This document shows positions 17,339 through 27,055 of a stretch of 64,000 nucleotides of DNA, piece after piece. The notes beneath the pieces are model-generated. The model was not told the DNA's origin. It searched no databases and was given only the letters and a program-made list of their open reading frames with translations. Position numbers and translations under genes: made by a program. This DNA comes from Oceanicoccus sp. KOV_DT_Chl. GTDB lineage: Bacteria > Pseudomonadota > Gammaproteobacteria > Pseudomonadales > Dasaniaceae. Each line of letters starts with the position of its first letter. The stretch's first letter is position 1. The stretch spans positions 310,001-374,000 of the forward strand of contig NZ_FQLF01000001.1 in assembly GCF_900120175.1 (NCBI RefSeq). Reading direction: 5' to 3'.

Positions 17339-18208
17339 ATGTCAATTAGACCCAGACGTTCAGTTTTATATATGCCAGGTTCCAATCAGCGGGCGTTAGA
17401 AAAAGCCAAAAGTCTGGCCGCTGATACTGTGGTATTGGATCTGGAAGATTCAGTCGGGCCAGAGAAAAAAGTGGGGGCCAGGGAGCAAGTAGTCAAAGCT
17501 GCAGCGTCAGGTGGTTATGGTAAGCGCGAACTAATTATCCGTGCCAACAGCCTTGATACCTCCTGGGGAGAGGCGGATATCCAGGCGATAGCCGGGTCCA
17601 GGGCTGATGGTGTGTGTTTACCGAAAGTAGAAACCGCCGAGCAAGCACAGGCGGCACTTGCCATTATGAGCGCAGCTGGTGCGCCGAATATGCCGTTATG
17701 GGTAATGATCGAAACGCCATTGGGTGTGCTAAATATTCAGCAGATTGCTGCGGTCGATCCGCGGGTTGAAGTCATTGTGATGGGGACAACGGATTTAGCC
17801 AAAGAATTAAGAGTCCCGCATACGCCAGACCGATTGGGTTTGCAGTTTGCTTTGTCAGCGTGCGTATTAGCAGCCAGAGCCAATGGTAAAGAAATCCTCG
17901 ATGGGGTCTATCTGGATTTAGACGATGAGGCAGGCTTTGCTAACGCCTGTGAGCAGGGGCGTGATTTGGGCTTTGATGGTAAAACGCTGATTCACCCAAA
18001 ACAATTAGCCTCGGCGAACAACGTGTTTGGCCCAAGCAAGGCTGATATTGTCCGTGCAGAAAAAATAATTACTGCCTGGCAAGTCGCTGAAGCTGAGGGT
18101 AAAGGTGTGGTGGTGGTTGACGGTAAATTAGTCGAGGGTATGCATGTGGATGAAGCCAGGCGGCATTTAGAACTAGCGAAAATAATCGCGGAATTACATC
18201 AAGCATAA
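17339..18208 (+). CDS. HpcH/HpaI aldolase, CitE-like acyl-CoA lyase
   Basis: 289-residue TIM-barrel lyase of the citrate lyase beta / malyl-CoA lyase group. It shows RSVLYMPGSNQRALEKA, the metal-site DLEDSV, the IETPLGVLN block with the second acidic ligand, and GFDGKTLIHPKQ. The last is typical of stand-alone CitE-like malyl-CoA or citramalyl-CoA lyases rather than of citrate lyase complexes, and no citC/D/F genes are near. It cleaves or forms C-C bonds of 3-hydroxyacyl-CoAs. AGAGGAA just before ATG 17339 supports the start. Neighbouring SDR and enoyl-CoA enzymes fit a short acyl-CoA degradation group. Confidence 0.86.
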   Translation: MSIRPRRSVLYMPGSNQRALEKAKSLAADTVVLDLEDSVGPEKKVGAREQVVKAAASGGYGKRELIIRANSLDTSWGEADIQAIAGSRADGVCLPKVETAEQAQAALAIMSAAGAPNMPLWVMIETPLGVLNIQQIAAVDPRVEVIVMGTTDLAKELRVPHTPDRLGLQFALSACVLAARANGKEILDGVYLDLDDEAGFANACEQGRDLGFDGKTLIHPKQLASANNVFGPSKADIVRAEKIITAWQVAEAEGKGVVVVDGKLVEGMHVDEARRHLELAKIIAELHQA

Positions 18209-18330
18209 TCAGCCTATCCCTTGGTTAGACAGTAATGTTGCGGTAATCATTAAGTCAATTTAACTGGCAATCACTTTATCCCCGCTTATGATTGGGTTAT
18301 TCCTGCTATTGAATAACCAAGAGGGTGTGT

Positions 18331-19206
18331 ATGCAAAATCTTACTGGAAAAATTGCGGTAGTGACGGGTGGTGCCAGTGGCATTGGCGCGGCGCTGGTAA
18401 GGCAGTTACTGGGTGAGGGTGCCAAAGTTGTCGTTGCCGATGTTGAGCAGGGTGCCTTGGACAAAGCCTTGGCCGAATTTTCTGCGTTAGGAGAGGTGTC
18501 GGGTGTCGTTACCGATGTGTCTAGCGCTGACTCAGTAGAAGCGTTAGCAGTCAAAGTGTTTGCTGATCACGGCGCTTGCCATTTGTTATTCAATAATGCC
18601 GGTGTGGCAGCCCCTAATGCCAATATCTGGGAAACCACGGTCAACGATTGGAAGTGGGTGTTCGGGGTTAATGTGATGGGGGTTGTGCATGGTATTCAAG
18701 CCTTTGTGCCGCGGATGATTGCCTCCGGCGAAGAAGGTCATGTCATTAATACCTCCTCTGGTGATGGCGGAATCTCGCCGCTACCTTATCAGTCGGTGTA
18801 TGCCTCCAGTAAAGCCTCTGTTTCTATTATTACTGAGTGTTTGGGCGCGCAGTTGGCTAGCGAAAACACTAAATTATCGGCCTCTATTTTTTACCCCTCA
18901 GGCGGGCTGTTAGCGACGGGAATATGGACCACCGACCGCAATAGGCCAAAAGAACTGGCGCGGGAAAAAGCCTATGCACCAGTGCCATCGATTGAAGATT
19001 TTAAAGCGGCAGCCAATGCTGCAGGGATGGAGTTGGAATTCCAGGACCTGGATGAGCTGGCGCGCTTTACCCTGGAAGGCATTCGCGAAAAGCGTTTTAT
19101 TATTATGATCGGTGTTGAAGAAGCAGAAGCGACATTGACTGATCGCGCCCAGCGTTATGGACGGGCAGAGCTGCCAATTGACTTGGCGCATATTCCTTCC
19201 CTGTAA
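18331..19206 (+). CDS. Short-chain dehydrogenase/reductase (SDR)
   Basis: Classical SDR, 291 residues from ATG 18331. It has a cofactor-binding TGGASGIG motif near residues 11-18, NNAG in the middle, an active-site Ser in NTSSGDGG and YxxxK as YASSK. VVVADVE after the second beta strand suggests NAD rather than NADP. The C-terminal 60 residues (FKAAANAAG... LARFTLEGIREKRFIIM) form an extension often seen in SDRs of acyl or steroid-like substrates in actinobacteria and marine gammaproteobacteria. GAGGG lies just ahead of the start; GTG 18325 is two codons earlier and less likely. Confidence 0.88.
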   Translation: MQNLTGKIAVVTGGASGIGAALVRQLLGEGAKVVVADVEQGALDKALAEFSALGEVSGVVTDVSSADSVEALAVKVFADHGACHLLFNNAGVAAPNANIWETTVNDWKWVFGVNVMGVVHGIQAFVPRMIASGEEGHVINTSSGDGGISPLPYQSVYASSKASVSIITECLGAQLASENTKLSASIFYPSGGLLATGIWTTDRNRPKELAREKAYAPVPSIEDFKAAANAAGMELEFQDLDELARFTLEGIREKRFIIMIGVEEAEATLTDRAQRYGRAELPIDLAHIPSL

Positions 19207-19246
19207 GATCGGAACGCGCTATCGGGGGATTAACTTCCCCTTCTTG

Positions 19247-19675
19247 TTACGGCGCCACTGTGGCGAGAGTGCGCAATAAAATAACGGGTATGTTCCTACC
19301 AGATTTTTCTTTATAGCGATCTACCGCAGAATTTAGTTTTCGAATTTGCGGCCATATTTCTGCACGTTTTTGTGCGCTCAATTGCTCTGCTGTTACCCTC
19401 CGTTTCTCTCTGCCTACTTGAATATTAAACGTGGGATTGGCTTGAAGATTAAACCACCAGGCTGGTGGTTTGATTTGGCCATTATTTGAGGCGATGATGA
19501 TAATGCCATTATCAGCTAAGGGATAATATTGGACGGGTACTGTACGGATGCAATTGCTTTTGGCGCCGATGGTATGCATTAGCACCATTGGGTGCCAGAG
19601 TGTTGCGCCAATTCTGCCATCGGTGGCTTGATAGATACGGCTATGTAACTTCGAGAACCAAAGAAAATTGGCCAT
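19247..19675 (-). CDS. Deazaflavin-dependent nitroreductase-like protein (DDN/DUF385 family)
   Basis: 142 residues, typical for the split beta-barrel DDN family that binds the deazaflavin F420 in mycobacteria. Signatures visible include an aromatic-rich amphipathic N-terminus (FLWFSKLHSRIYQ), VLMHTIGAKS, YYPLADNGIIIIASNNG and PAWWFNLQANP, which contacts the cofactor in this family. It is divergently arranged with the next gene, an LLM-type protein also of an F420-associated subgroup. Some proteobacterial members bind other cofactors, so F420 use is an inference. Confidence 0.8.
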   Translation of the reverse strand: MANFLWFSKLHSRIYQATDGRIGATLWHPMVLMHTIGAKSNCIRTVPVQYYPLADNGIIIIASNNGQIKPPAWWFNLQANPTFNIQVGREKRRVTAEQLSAQKRAEIWPQIRKLNSAVDRYKEKSGRNIPVILLRTLATVAP

Positions 19676-19799
19676 TTATTTCTCCTGCTGGATATTCTAA
19701 CTATAGCTTCGCCAAGAAAACGCCACATCGTCCAAAAAGATGAGGTAGACTTGCCGCCATTGAAAACCTCTTAAATTGAATGTGATGCTGGAGATTAAT

Positions 19800-20714
19800 A
19801 TGCGAATCGGATTTATGGTTGGTGCGGGTACCGAAAAAGATAATTCATTAGTTAGCGCTATTAATTTTTCCAAGCGTGTAGAGCAATTGGGGTTTGATAA
19901 CGTATGGATGGCGAATATTTTCGGTTATGACGCGATGACGATGATGGCTGCTGTTGGGCGTGAGACGACAACGCTTGGTGTTGGCACAGCTGTCATACCG
20001 ACTTATCCACGCCACCCGATGGCGATGGCCCAGCAAGCGATGACAACGGCAGCGATGAGTAACGGTCGTTTTGCTTTGGGTATTGGTCTGTCACACAAGA
20101 TTGTCATCGAAAATATGCTGGGCATGTCTTATGACAAACCGGCCAAGCATATGCGCGAATATCTGGATGTGTTAATACCGTTATTGAAGGGTGAAAACGT
20201 TAGCTATCAGGGCGAGCAATACAATGTTCACTGCCAATTGGATGTAGCCGACAAATTTGAGATCCCGGTTATTGTGGCTGCATTAGGGCCGGTAATGTTA
20301 AAGCTTGCCGGACAGATGACAGCAGGGACTTCAACCTGGATGACCGGTGTTGATACTTTGGAAAAACATATTATTCCGACGATTACTGCTGCAACAAACG
20401 ACGCAGGTAGAGCCGCGCCTCGTGTTGTCGCCGGTTTGCCTATCGTGTTGACCAGTGATGTCGATGCGGCAAAAGCAAAAATAGACAAGGCATTGGCTGT
20501 TTACGGCAACCTACCCTCCTATCGTGCAATGCTGGATAAAGAAGGTTCGGAAGGCCCGTCAGGGGTTGCGTTGTTAGGCGATGAAACGGCTTTACGAAAA
20601 AAAATCCAACAGCTACGTGATATCGGCGTAACCGATTTTAATGCCGCTGTGATGAATGTGGAAGAGGGCGCATTCGAGCGCACGCTGGCGTTTTTGCAGT
20701 CAGAACTGAGCTGA
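19800..20714 (+). CDS. LLM-class F420-type oxidoreductase
   Basis: Luciferase-like monooxygenase fold, 304 residues from ATG 19800 (MRIGFMVGAG), which has GGAG six bases upstream; the longer frame from 19776 lacks a site. Typical LLM blocks are LGFDNVWMANIFGYDA, TTLGVGTAVIPTYPRHPMAMAQQAMT and GRFALGIGLSHK. The pattern resembles the MSMEG_4879-type F420-dependent group. It probably reduces or oxidises a small organic substrate with a flavin or deazaflavin cofactor. It sits divergent from the DDN-family gene and ten bases ahead of the next gene, which is likely co-transcribed. Confidence 0.83.
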   Translation: MRIGFMVGAGTEKDNSLVSAINFSKRVEQLGFDNVWMANIFGYDAMTMMAAVGRETTTLGVGTAVIPTYPRHPMAMAQQAMTTAAMSNGRFALGIGLSHKIVIENMLGMSYDKPAKHMREYLDVLIPLLKGENVSYQGEQYNVHCQLDVADKFEIPVIVAALGPVMLKLAGQMTAGTSTWMTGVDTLEKHIIPTITAATNDAGRAAPRVVAGLPIVLTSDVDAAKAKIDKALAVYGNLPSYRAMLDKEGSEGPSGVALLGDETALRKKIQQLRDIGVTDFNAAVMNVEEGAFERTLAFLQSELS

Positions 20715-20724
20715 TTAATACGCT

Positions 20725-21483
20725 ATGTCGCTAGGCAGAGAAATTTATCATCATCACGATGAGTTCGGCCCGTTAATTGTTTTTGATGATGGTAATAAAC
20801 GCTATTTGGCGTTTGGCGCAGGCGATGAACAAAGCTGTTCTTTAAAATCCAATCCCTTTTTATTACAGCACGACTACAGCCAGGCGATGTTATTGGTGTT
20901 GTTATTCATTCAACCGCGTCGGCTAACGTTGCTAGGTTTAGGCGGTGGTTGTCTGGTGACGACTTTGCATCAGTATTTACCCGATATAAATATTACCGCA
21001 GTAGAGCTGCGACCCCATGTAGTGAAAATTGCACAGCGTTTTTTTCAATTGCCTCGCAGTTCGCGCCTGTCGATTGTAGTTGATGACGCCAGTGAATTTT
21101 TAGAAACCCATGAGGGTGAAAAAGTCGATGTATTGTTTGGTGATATCTATGATGCCGAGGGTTTGGATTTACAGCAAACCCAGCCTTGGTTTATCGAAGC
21201 GTGTTATCAACAACTAGAAGATGATGGTTGGCTGGTATTAAATTGTTGGCGCCATCATCGCGGCGAGCAAGAGATGATGGATACCCTGACCCGATTATTT
21301 GCTGATGTAAGAACGTGTTCAACTATTGAAGGTAATTGGGTTGTGCTGGCGGGTAAAAAAGCCAACACAATTAGTGTTGGGCAGTTAAAAAATGATGCCA
21401 AAAAATGGTCGAAAGTGTTGGGCTATTCGCTATTGCCGAGCTTGGGCCGTTTACAGCAGTGGCGAGCAGTCCCGGTTGATTAA
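20725..21483 (+). CDS. Spermidine synthase-like methyltransferase-fold protein
   Basis: 252 residues with the Rossmann-type fold of polyamine synthases: LLGLGGGCLVTTL (cofactor loop), TAVELRPHVV (acidic end of strand 2), VVDDASEFL and a DVLFGDIYDAEG acidic loop. It lacks the usual N-terminal beta-barrel length and the strict catalytic GGGDG, so it belongs to the broad spermidine-synthase-like group of unknown substrate. Ten-base gap from the LLM gene. The C-terminus overlaps the convergent yhbY stop by four bases. Confidence 0.75.
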   Translation: MSLGREIYHHHDEFGPLIVFDDGNKRYLAFGAGDEQSCSLKSNPFLLQHDYSQAMLLVLLFIQPRRLTLLGLGGGCLVTTLHQYLPDINITAVELRPHVVKIAQRFFQLPRSSRLSIVVDDASEFLETHEGEKVDVLFGDIYDAEGLDLQQTQPWFIEACYQQLEDDGWLVLNCWRHHRGEQEMMDTLTRLFADVRTCSTIEGNWVVLAGKKANTISVGQLKNDAKKWSKVLGYSLLPSLGRLQQWRAVPVD

Positions 21484-21788
21484 GCTGGGCGCAATAAGTT
21501 AGAGAGTTTGGCGTTGGGTTTTTTGGCTTGGCGACAAATCAGCGCCATTTTGCCAATAGCCTGTACCAGTGCGGCCCGGTGTTGTTGGCAAATTTGTTCG
21601 GCAAATTGTTTACGTATCGCTGGATCGTTAATATTGATTTTGATTTTTATCAGCTCATGATCCTCCAGTGCCCGCTCAATTTCTTTATCGATGGTTTCGG
21701 TCAACCCTTTTTCGGCAATCATCACCACAGGGTTTAAATTATGACCAATAGCGCGAAGTTCTTTTTTGCGAGAGTTGGAAAGTTCCAT
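21480..21788 (-). CDS. yhbY: YhbY family ribosome-assembly RNA-binding protein
   Basis: 102 residues of a single CRM domain. The start KKELRAIGHNLNPVVMIAEKGLTETIDKEIERALEDHELIKIK is the hallmark of YhbY, with the GxxG RNA-binding loop replaced locally by IAEKGL. It associates with pre-50S ribosomal subunits. Its position divergent from rlmE, itself a 50S rRNA methyltransferase, is conserved in gammaproteobacteria. The 3' end overlaps the convergent spermidine-synthase-like gene. Confidence 0.93.
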   Translation of the reverse strand: MELSNSRKKELRAIGHNLNPVVMIAEKGLTETIDKEIERALEDHELIKIKININDPAIRKQFAEQICQQHRAALVQAIGKMALICRQAKKPNAKLSNLLRPA

Positions 21789-21920
21789 AATGCGAATTGC
21801 AGCCGTATCTGGTAAAAAGGGCGCGTAGTTTATAGCGCCCAGTCTATTGGTGAAAGCCTTACTCGCTATTTTTATGCTAACCCCGTTTTAGTAATTGTCT
21901 ATTTTGGAAACCAATCATCG

Positions 21921-22547
21921 ATGGCGAAGAAAGGTAGTACCAGCAAAGGCTGGATGAAAGAGCATTTTAGTGATGAGTACGTATTGCGTGCCCAGCGCGA
22001 GGGCTATCGCTCCCGTGCTTGCTATAAGTTGTTGGAATTAAACGAAAAAGACAAATTGATCAGGCCCGGTATGACAGTGGTCGATCTGGGTAGCGCGCCC
22101 GGTGGCTGGTCGCAGGTGGCGGCGCAATTGGTGGGTGACAAGGGGCGGGTAGTAGCCTCCGATATCTTGCCAATGGACAACCTGGCCGGAGTGGATTTTG
22201 TACAGGGCGATTTCACTGATGAGCAAGTGTTTGATTCTATTATGGAATTATTGGGGGATAAGCCTGTAGACCTTGTAATTTCAGATATGGCCCCCAATAT
22301 GTCCGGTATGGCAGCCGTTGATCAGCCACAATCTATGTATTTAGTGGAGCTGGCATTGGATATGGCGCGGCAGGTGTTGAAACCTGGCGGCGTTTTTGTT
22401 GCCAAAGTATTTCAGGGAGAAGGTTTTGATACCTTATTGCAGGACATGCGTACAAGTTTTAACTCGGTACAATCGCGCAAGCCTGCGGCATCCCGTTCAC
22501 GTTCACGGGAGATCTATCAGGTGGGCAAGGGCTTCAAAGGCATGTGA
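21921..22547 (+). CDS. rlmE: 23S rRNA 2'-O-methyltransferase RlmE (FtsJ)
   Basis: 208 residues, the standard length. It methylates the 2'-OH of U2552 of 23S rRNA late in 50S assembly, using SAM. N-terminal [15 protein letters not shown], the SAM-binding [16 protein letters not shown], the catalytic Asp in [11 protein letters not shown] and Lys in [13 protein letters not shown] form the K-D-K-E set, and the end reads [13 protein letters not shown]. First gene of the conserved rlmE-ftsH-folP-glmM series; a heat-shock-type promoter candidate lies between it and ftsH. Confidence 0.96.
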   Translation: MAKKGSTSKGWMKEHFSDEYVLRAQREGYRSRACYKLLELNEKDKLIRPGMTVVDLGSAPGGWSQVAAQLVGDKGRVVASDILPMDNLAGVDFVQGDFTDEQVFDSIMELLGDKPVDLVISDMAPNMSGMAAVDQPQSMYLVELALDMARQVLKPGGVFVAKVFQGEGFDTLLQDMRTSFNSVQSRKPAASRSRSREIYQVGKGFKGM

Positions 22548-22565
22548 CAAAAGCCTTAACAGTGG

Positions 22566-22592
22566 CTTGAGTGCATGGTGGCTACCGCCAAT
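22566..22592 (+). promoter_or_regulatory. Candidate heat-shock (RpoH) promoter of ftsH
   Basis: CTTGAG, a 13-base spacer and CCGCCAAT, close to the RpoH consensus CTTGAA-N13-CCCCAT. It is about 50 bases before the ftsH start. ftsH is RpoH-controlled in other gammaproteobacteria, which supports the reading. Confidence 0.5.
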
Positions 22593-22641
22593 TTGTAGTA
22601 AAGTGAGCGTCAATTGACGTCAGCATTTAGAGGGTTCTCTT

Positions 22642-24574
22642 TTGAACGATATGGGTAAAATTTATTATTGTGGTTGGTTATCGCGGCAGTGCTGCTGACG
22701 GTGTTTAATAATTTTAGTGTGCAGCCCAAATCTGCTGAGCTCAACTACTCCCAGTTTATCCAGGAAGTGCAGCAGGACAGGGTCAGCAAAGTCGTGATCG
22801 ATGGCCTGACAATTTTTGGCACCCGCTTTGATAATTCCACTTTTGAAACGGTTCGTCCTATGCTGGATGACCCGAAACTGATTGATGACCTGATTGAGCA
22901 CCGTGTAGAGGTCGTCGGCAGTAAGCCGGAGCAGCAGAGCCTGTGGACCCAATTACTGGTCGCCTGTTTCCCCATCCTCATCATTATCGCCGTGTTTATG
23001 TTCTTTATGCGCCAGATGCAGGGCGGCGGCGGTGGCCGTGGTGGCCCAATGGCATTTGGTAAGAGTAAAGCGCGGCTGTTAGGCGAAGACCAGATTAAAA
23101 CGACTTTTGCCGATGTGGCGGGGGTTGATGAAGCCAAGGAAGACGTACAGGAATTAGTTGAGTTTCTGCGTGACCCCGGCAGATTCCAGAAATTGGGTGG
23201 TCGTATTCCCCGCGGTGTATTGATGGTTGGTCAGCCTGGTACTGGTAAAACCTTGTTAGCCAAGGCCATTGCCGGTGAAGCTAAAGTCCCGTTCTTCTCT
23301 ATTTCAGGTTCTGATTTCGTCGAAATGTTCGTAGGTGTCGGTGCTTCCCGTGTGCGCGATATGTTCGAGCAAGCCAAGAAGCAAGCGCCTTGTATTATCT
23401 TTATCGATGAGATCGATGCGGTGGGTCGTCACCGTGGTGCTGGTCTGGGTGGTGGACATGATGAGCGCGAGCAAACCTTGAACCAACTATTGGTAGAAAT
23501 GGATGGTTTTGAAGTCAACGATGGCGTGATCGTGATTGCCGCGACTAACCGTCCTGATGTATTAGATCCCGCATTACTACGTCCTGGCCGCTTTGACCGC
23601 CAGGTGGTGGTGGGCCTGCCAGATATCCGTGGTCGCGAACAAATTTTAAAAGTGCATATGCGTAAAGTGCCATTAAATGATGGTGTTGATCCTTCTCTAA
23701 TTGCGCGTGGTACTCCCGGTTTTTCTGGTGCTGATTTGGCTAATTTGGTCAATGAGGCCGCCTTGTTTGCTGCCCGTGCCAATGTGCGTACCGTGGGCAT
23801 GGAGCAGTTTGAGTTGGCCAAGGACAAAATCATGATGGGCGCTGAGCGCAAGTCAATGGTGATGTCTGAAAGTGAGAAGCGTAATACCGCTTATCACGAG
23901 GCGGGTCACGCGATTGTCGGTCGCTTGGTACCTGAGCATGACCCGGTATATAAAGTCAGCATCATTCCTCGTGGCCGCGCTTTGGGTGTCACTATGTTCC
24001 TGCCAGAGGAAGACCGTTACAGTTTGAGTCGCCGTCATATCCTCAGCCAGATTTGCTCCTTGTATGGTGGTCGTATCGCTGAAGAAATGACGTTGGGGCC
24101 AGATGGCGTGACTACTGGCGCATCTAACGATATTCAACGCGCGTCGGAAATTGCCCGTAATATGGTGACCAAATGGGGCTTGTCGGAAAAAATGGGACCA
24201 TTGATGTATGACGAAGCGCAGGAAGAAGTTTTCCTCGGTCGCTCCGCTGGCGCCAATTCGAAAAGCATTTCTGGTGAAACCGCCCAGCATATTGATGAGG
24301 AAGTACGTCGTATTTCCGATGAGTGTTATGGCCGAGCTCAGAAAATACTGGAAGAGCATCGTGAGCAGTTAGATATGATGGCCGAAGCGTTAATGACCTA
24401 TGAAACCATCGATGCTTCCCAGATCGACGATATCATGGCTGGCCGCAAACCCAAGGAACCAGCAGATTGGCACAGTGATAACACTCCGCCCAGTGGGGTG
24501 CTGGCGCTACTGGTGCTAGCACTGAAACCCAGCCCAAGGACGATCCTATAGGTGGTCCGGCGGGTGAGCACTAG
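22642..24574 (+). CDS. ftsH: ATP-dependent zinc metalloprotease FtsH (two apparent frameshifts)
   Basis: Membrane-anchored AAA+ protease that degrades misfolded and regulatory proteins such as RpoH and LpxC. From TTG 22642 (after GAGGG) the protein begins MNDMGK, then one base is missing in the A run 22657-22660; the frame continues [18 protein letters not shown]. Two membrane helices flank a periplasmic segment. Walker A is GQPGTGKT, Walker [29 protein letters not shown], and the zinc site HEAGH. A second base is missing in the G run 24495-24498: as written the protein ends early with an unrelated tail, whereas the corrected frame gives [15 protein letters not shown] and ends GGPAGEH, a normal FtsH tail with stop at 24572-24574. 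Since ftsH is usually essential, both lesions are probably sequence errors. Confidence 0.95.
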
Positions 24575-24580
24575 CCACTG

Positions 24581-25481
24581 ATGGCTGCAACGCCACTGAA
24601 CTTCCCTGATCAAAACAACAGCCGTTCACTACAATGTGGTGAACGGCTGTTGCATTTCGATGTGCCTCAAATTATGGGGTACTCAATGTTACTCCGATTC
24701 ATTTTCAGATGGTGGCAGCTTGCATCAAGCTGGCGAGCTAAATATTGATATGGCCCTGTTCCGTTGTGAGCAAATGCTTCAGGAGGGCGCGGCTATTATT
24801 GATGTGGGCGGCGAGTCCACTCGCCCTGGTGCAGAGCCTGTAGGGGTGCAGCAGGAACTGGATCGAGTGTTGCCCATCGTTAACGCCATTCATAAACGCT
24901 TCGATACCATTATTTCCATTGATACCAGTAGTCCGGAGTTGATGCTTGAAGCTGCCAAAGTCGGTGCTGGTTTGCTCAATGATGTGCGTGCCTTATCACG
25001 TCCCGGTGCGATTGAGGCGGCAGCGGCTACCGGTCTGCCGGTATGCTTGATGCATATGCAGGGGCAACCCCAAACCATGCAGCAGCAACCTGATTATGGC
25101 AATGTGGTGCGGGAGGTTATTGATTATCTATTGGCACGTGTTGCGAGTTGTGAGCAAGCAGGTATCGAACGCAGTCAATTAATTTTGGACCCGGGGTTTG
25201 GCTTCGGTAAATCCGTTGAGCATAATTTAGTGCTATTGAATCGTTTGCCCCAGCTAGTGGCGCAGGGGATGCCAGTATTAGTAGGTTTGTCGCGTAAATC
25301 ATTGATCGGCAAAGTACTAGGACGAGAGGTTGATCAGCGATTGGCAGGCAGTTTGGCGTTGGCATTACTTGCAGCCCAGCGAGGGGCATCTATTATTCGA
25401 GTGCATGATGTTCAACAGACAGTGGATGCCATCAGTTTGTGGGCTGCAGTAGATCGGGAAATGGTTGCTGGCAGTGAATAG
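24581..25481 (+). CDS. folP: Dihydropteroate synthase FolP (two apparent frameshifts)
   Basis: Condenses p-aminobenzoate with hydroxymethyl-dihydropterin diphosphate in folate synthesis. The body is clear: DSFSDGG, DVGGESTRPGAEPV, IDTSSPELML, LMHMQGQPQTMQ, DPGFGFGKS and GLSRKSLIG. The normal N-terminus is found by reading ATG 24581 in another frame: it gives SLQCGERLLHFDVPQIMG, then one G is missing in run 24676-24679 and one C in 24694-24695, after which the frame meets the main body (IMGVLNVTPDSFSDGG restored, where the V and P codons regain the lost bases). ATG 24636 is therefore not the start. Six bases separate it from ftsH. A 14-bp hairpin lies within its first codons. Confidence 0.92.
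24616..24652 (+). other. Strong hairpin at the ftsH-folP junction
   Basis: A perfect 14-bp inverted repeat (CAACAGCCGTTCAC and its complement) with a 9-base loop, inside the first 25 codons of folP and 42 bases after the ftsH stop. It is not followed by a T run, so it is not a classical terminator; RNA processing or dampening of folP translation are possible roles. Confidence 0.6.
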
Positions 25482-25548
25482 AAATAATTAATATCGGCCT
25501 CATAAAAAGTGGCTGCATAACAAAAAATAAATTTGAGGAAGACGGTAA

Positions 25549-26886
25549 ATGGCACGTAAATATTTTGGCACTGACGGTATTCGTGGGCGCGTGGGTACTG
25601 GGCCTATTACGCCGGAGTTTGTGCTTAAATTAGGCTGGGCTGCAGGTAAGGTCTTTGCACAGTCAGGTCGCAGTAAAATTATTATTGGTAAAGATACGCG
25701 GATTTCCGGCTATATGTTTGAATCTGCACTGGAAGCGGGTTTAGTGGCTGCTGGTGTTGATGTAATCATGCTGGGGCCAATGCCTACGCCGGCCATTGCG
25801 TATTTAACACGTACCTTTCATGCTCAGGCTGGCATCGTAATTAGTGCTTCCCATAATGCGTATCACGATAACGGCATTAAATTTTTCTCGTCTAATGGCA
25901 CCAAGCTGGATGATGAAGTCGAACTCGCCATTGAAAAACAAATTGATGAACGTATGACTACAGTCGAGTCTGCCTATTTAGGCAAAGTCGAACGGATGAC
26001 TGATGCGCCTGGTCGCTATATCGAATTTTGTAAATCCACGGTGCCATCCGGTTTTAGCTTGCGTGGTTTAAAAATTGTTGTGGACTGCGCTCATGGGGCG
26101 ACATATTACGTAGCGCCAGCGGTATTTGAAGAATTAGGTGCCGAAGTTATTGTTATGGGTGCCGCGCCCAATGGCCTTAACATTAATGAACAAGTTGGTT
26201 CTACAAAGCCAAAAGCCTTGCAGAAATTGGTGCTGGAGCAAAAAGCAGACTTGGGTATTGCCTTTGATGGTGATGGTGATCGTTTGGCTTTTGTTGACCG
26301 CAATGGTGAGCTGGTGGATGGTGATGAGTTGTTATTTGTGATTGCTCAAGACCAAATGCGTACCGCCGGGTCTTGTTCCGGGGTGGTGGGGACGTTGATG
26401 TCTAACCTGGGTTTTGAACTGGCTTTGAAAGATTTGGAAATTCCTTTTGCCAGAGCCAATGTCGGCGATCGTTATGTTAATGAGCTGATGAAATCCCGTG
26501 GCTGGAAACTGGGCGGCGAAAACTCCGGGCATATTATTTGTGCCGATGTGACCACAACCGGTGATGGCTTGGTGGCGGCACTTAAGGTGTTGTTTGCCTT
26601 GGTCAACGGCTCAGCGCCTCTACATGATCTGAAAACAGGGATGCAGAAATTTCCACAAGTGATGATTAATGTTGCCAACGTGGATAAAGCCAAGTTGGTG
26701 GATAATGCGGCTATTAACCAAGCGGTTGCCGCGGCAGAGAAAAAACTGGATGGCCGTGGTCGGGTACTATTACGGCCTTCAGGCACTGAACCGGTAGTCC
26801 GGGTGATGGTAGAGGGTGAGGATGGTGTGCTGGTTAAATCGCTGGCCGAAGAGATTGCAGCAGTGGTTGAACAGGCTGCGGCATAG
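25549..26886 (+). CDS. glmM: Phosphoglucosamine mutase GlmM
   Basis: 445 residues, full length. It interconverts glucosamine-6-phosphate and glucosamine-1-phosphate for UDP-GlcNAc synthesis. N-terminal [13 protein letters not shown], the phosphoserine loop [12 protein letters not shown] with S101, the metal loop DGDGDR, the sugar-binding GGENSGHI and the phosphate-binding [12 protein letters not shown] are all intact. Standard position after folP. GAGGAAG precedes ATG 25549. Confidence 0.97.
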   Translation: MARKYFGTDGIRGRVGTGPITPEFVLKLGWAAGKVFAQSGRSKIIIGKDTRISGYMFESALEAGLVAAGVDVIMLGPMPTPAIAYLTRTFHAQAGIVISASHNAYHDNGIKFFSSNGTKLDDEVELAIEKQIDERMTTVESAYLGKVERMTDAPGRYIEFCKSTVPSGFSLRGLKIVVDCAHGATYYVAPAVFEELGAEVIVMGAAPNGLNINEQVGSTKPKALQKLVLEQKADLGIAFDGDGDRLAFVDRNGELVDGDELLFVIAQDQMRTAGSCSGVVGTLMSNLGFELALKDLEIPFARANVGDRYVNELMKSRGWKLGGENSGHIICADVTTTGDGLVAALKVLFALVNGSAPLHDLKTGMQKFPQVMINVANVDKAKLVDNAAINQAVAAAEKKLDGRGRVLLRPSGTEPVVRVMVEGEDGVLVKSLAEEIAAVVEQAAA

Positions 26887-27055
26887 CGCTTTTATGCTTC
26901 ACGGTTAATTGTGCAACGACTAACCATTAGATCCCGGATAAATCCTTGTGTTTCAGGCAGTTGCTTTGGCTAGCTACCTTGTATGTTGCAAGTAGTTTGG
27001 GTAAGATTGCCGCCTTTTTGGCAAGCACCTAATAGTAGTTTTAACGGAATTTAGC

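Noticed and set aside
22642-24574. Programmed ribosomal frameshifting in ftsH
   Set aside because: No slippery heptamer with a downstream structure is seen, and the same one-base-short pattern occurs in unrelated genes, favouring sequence error.
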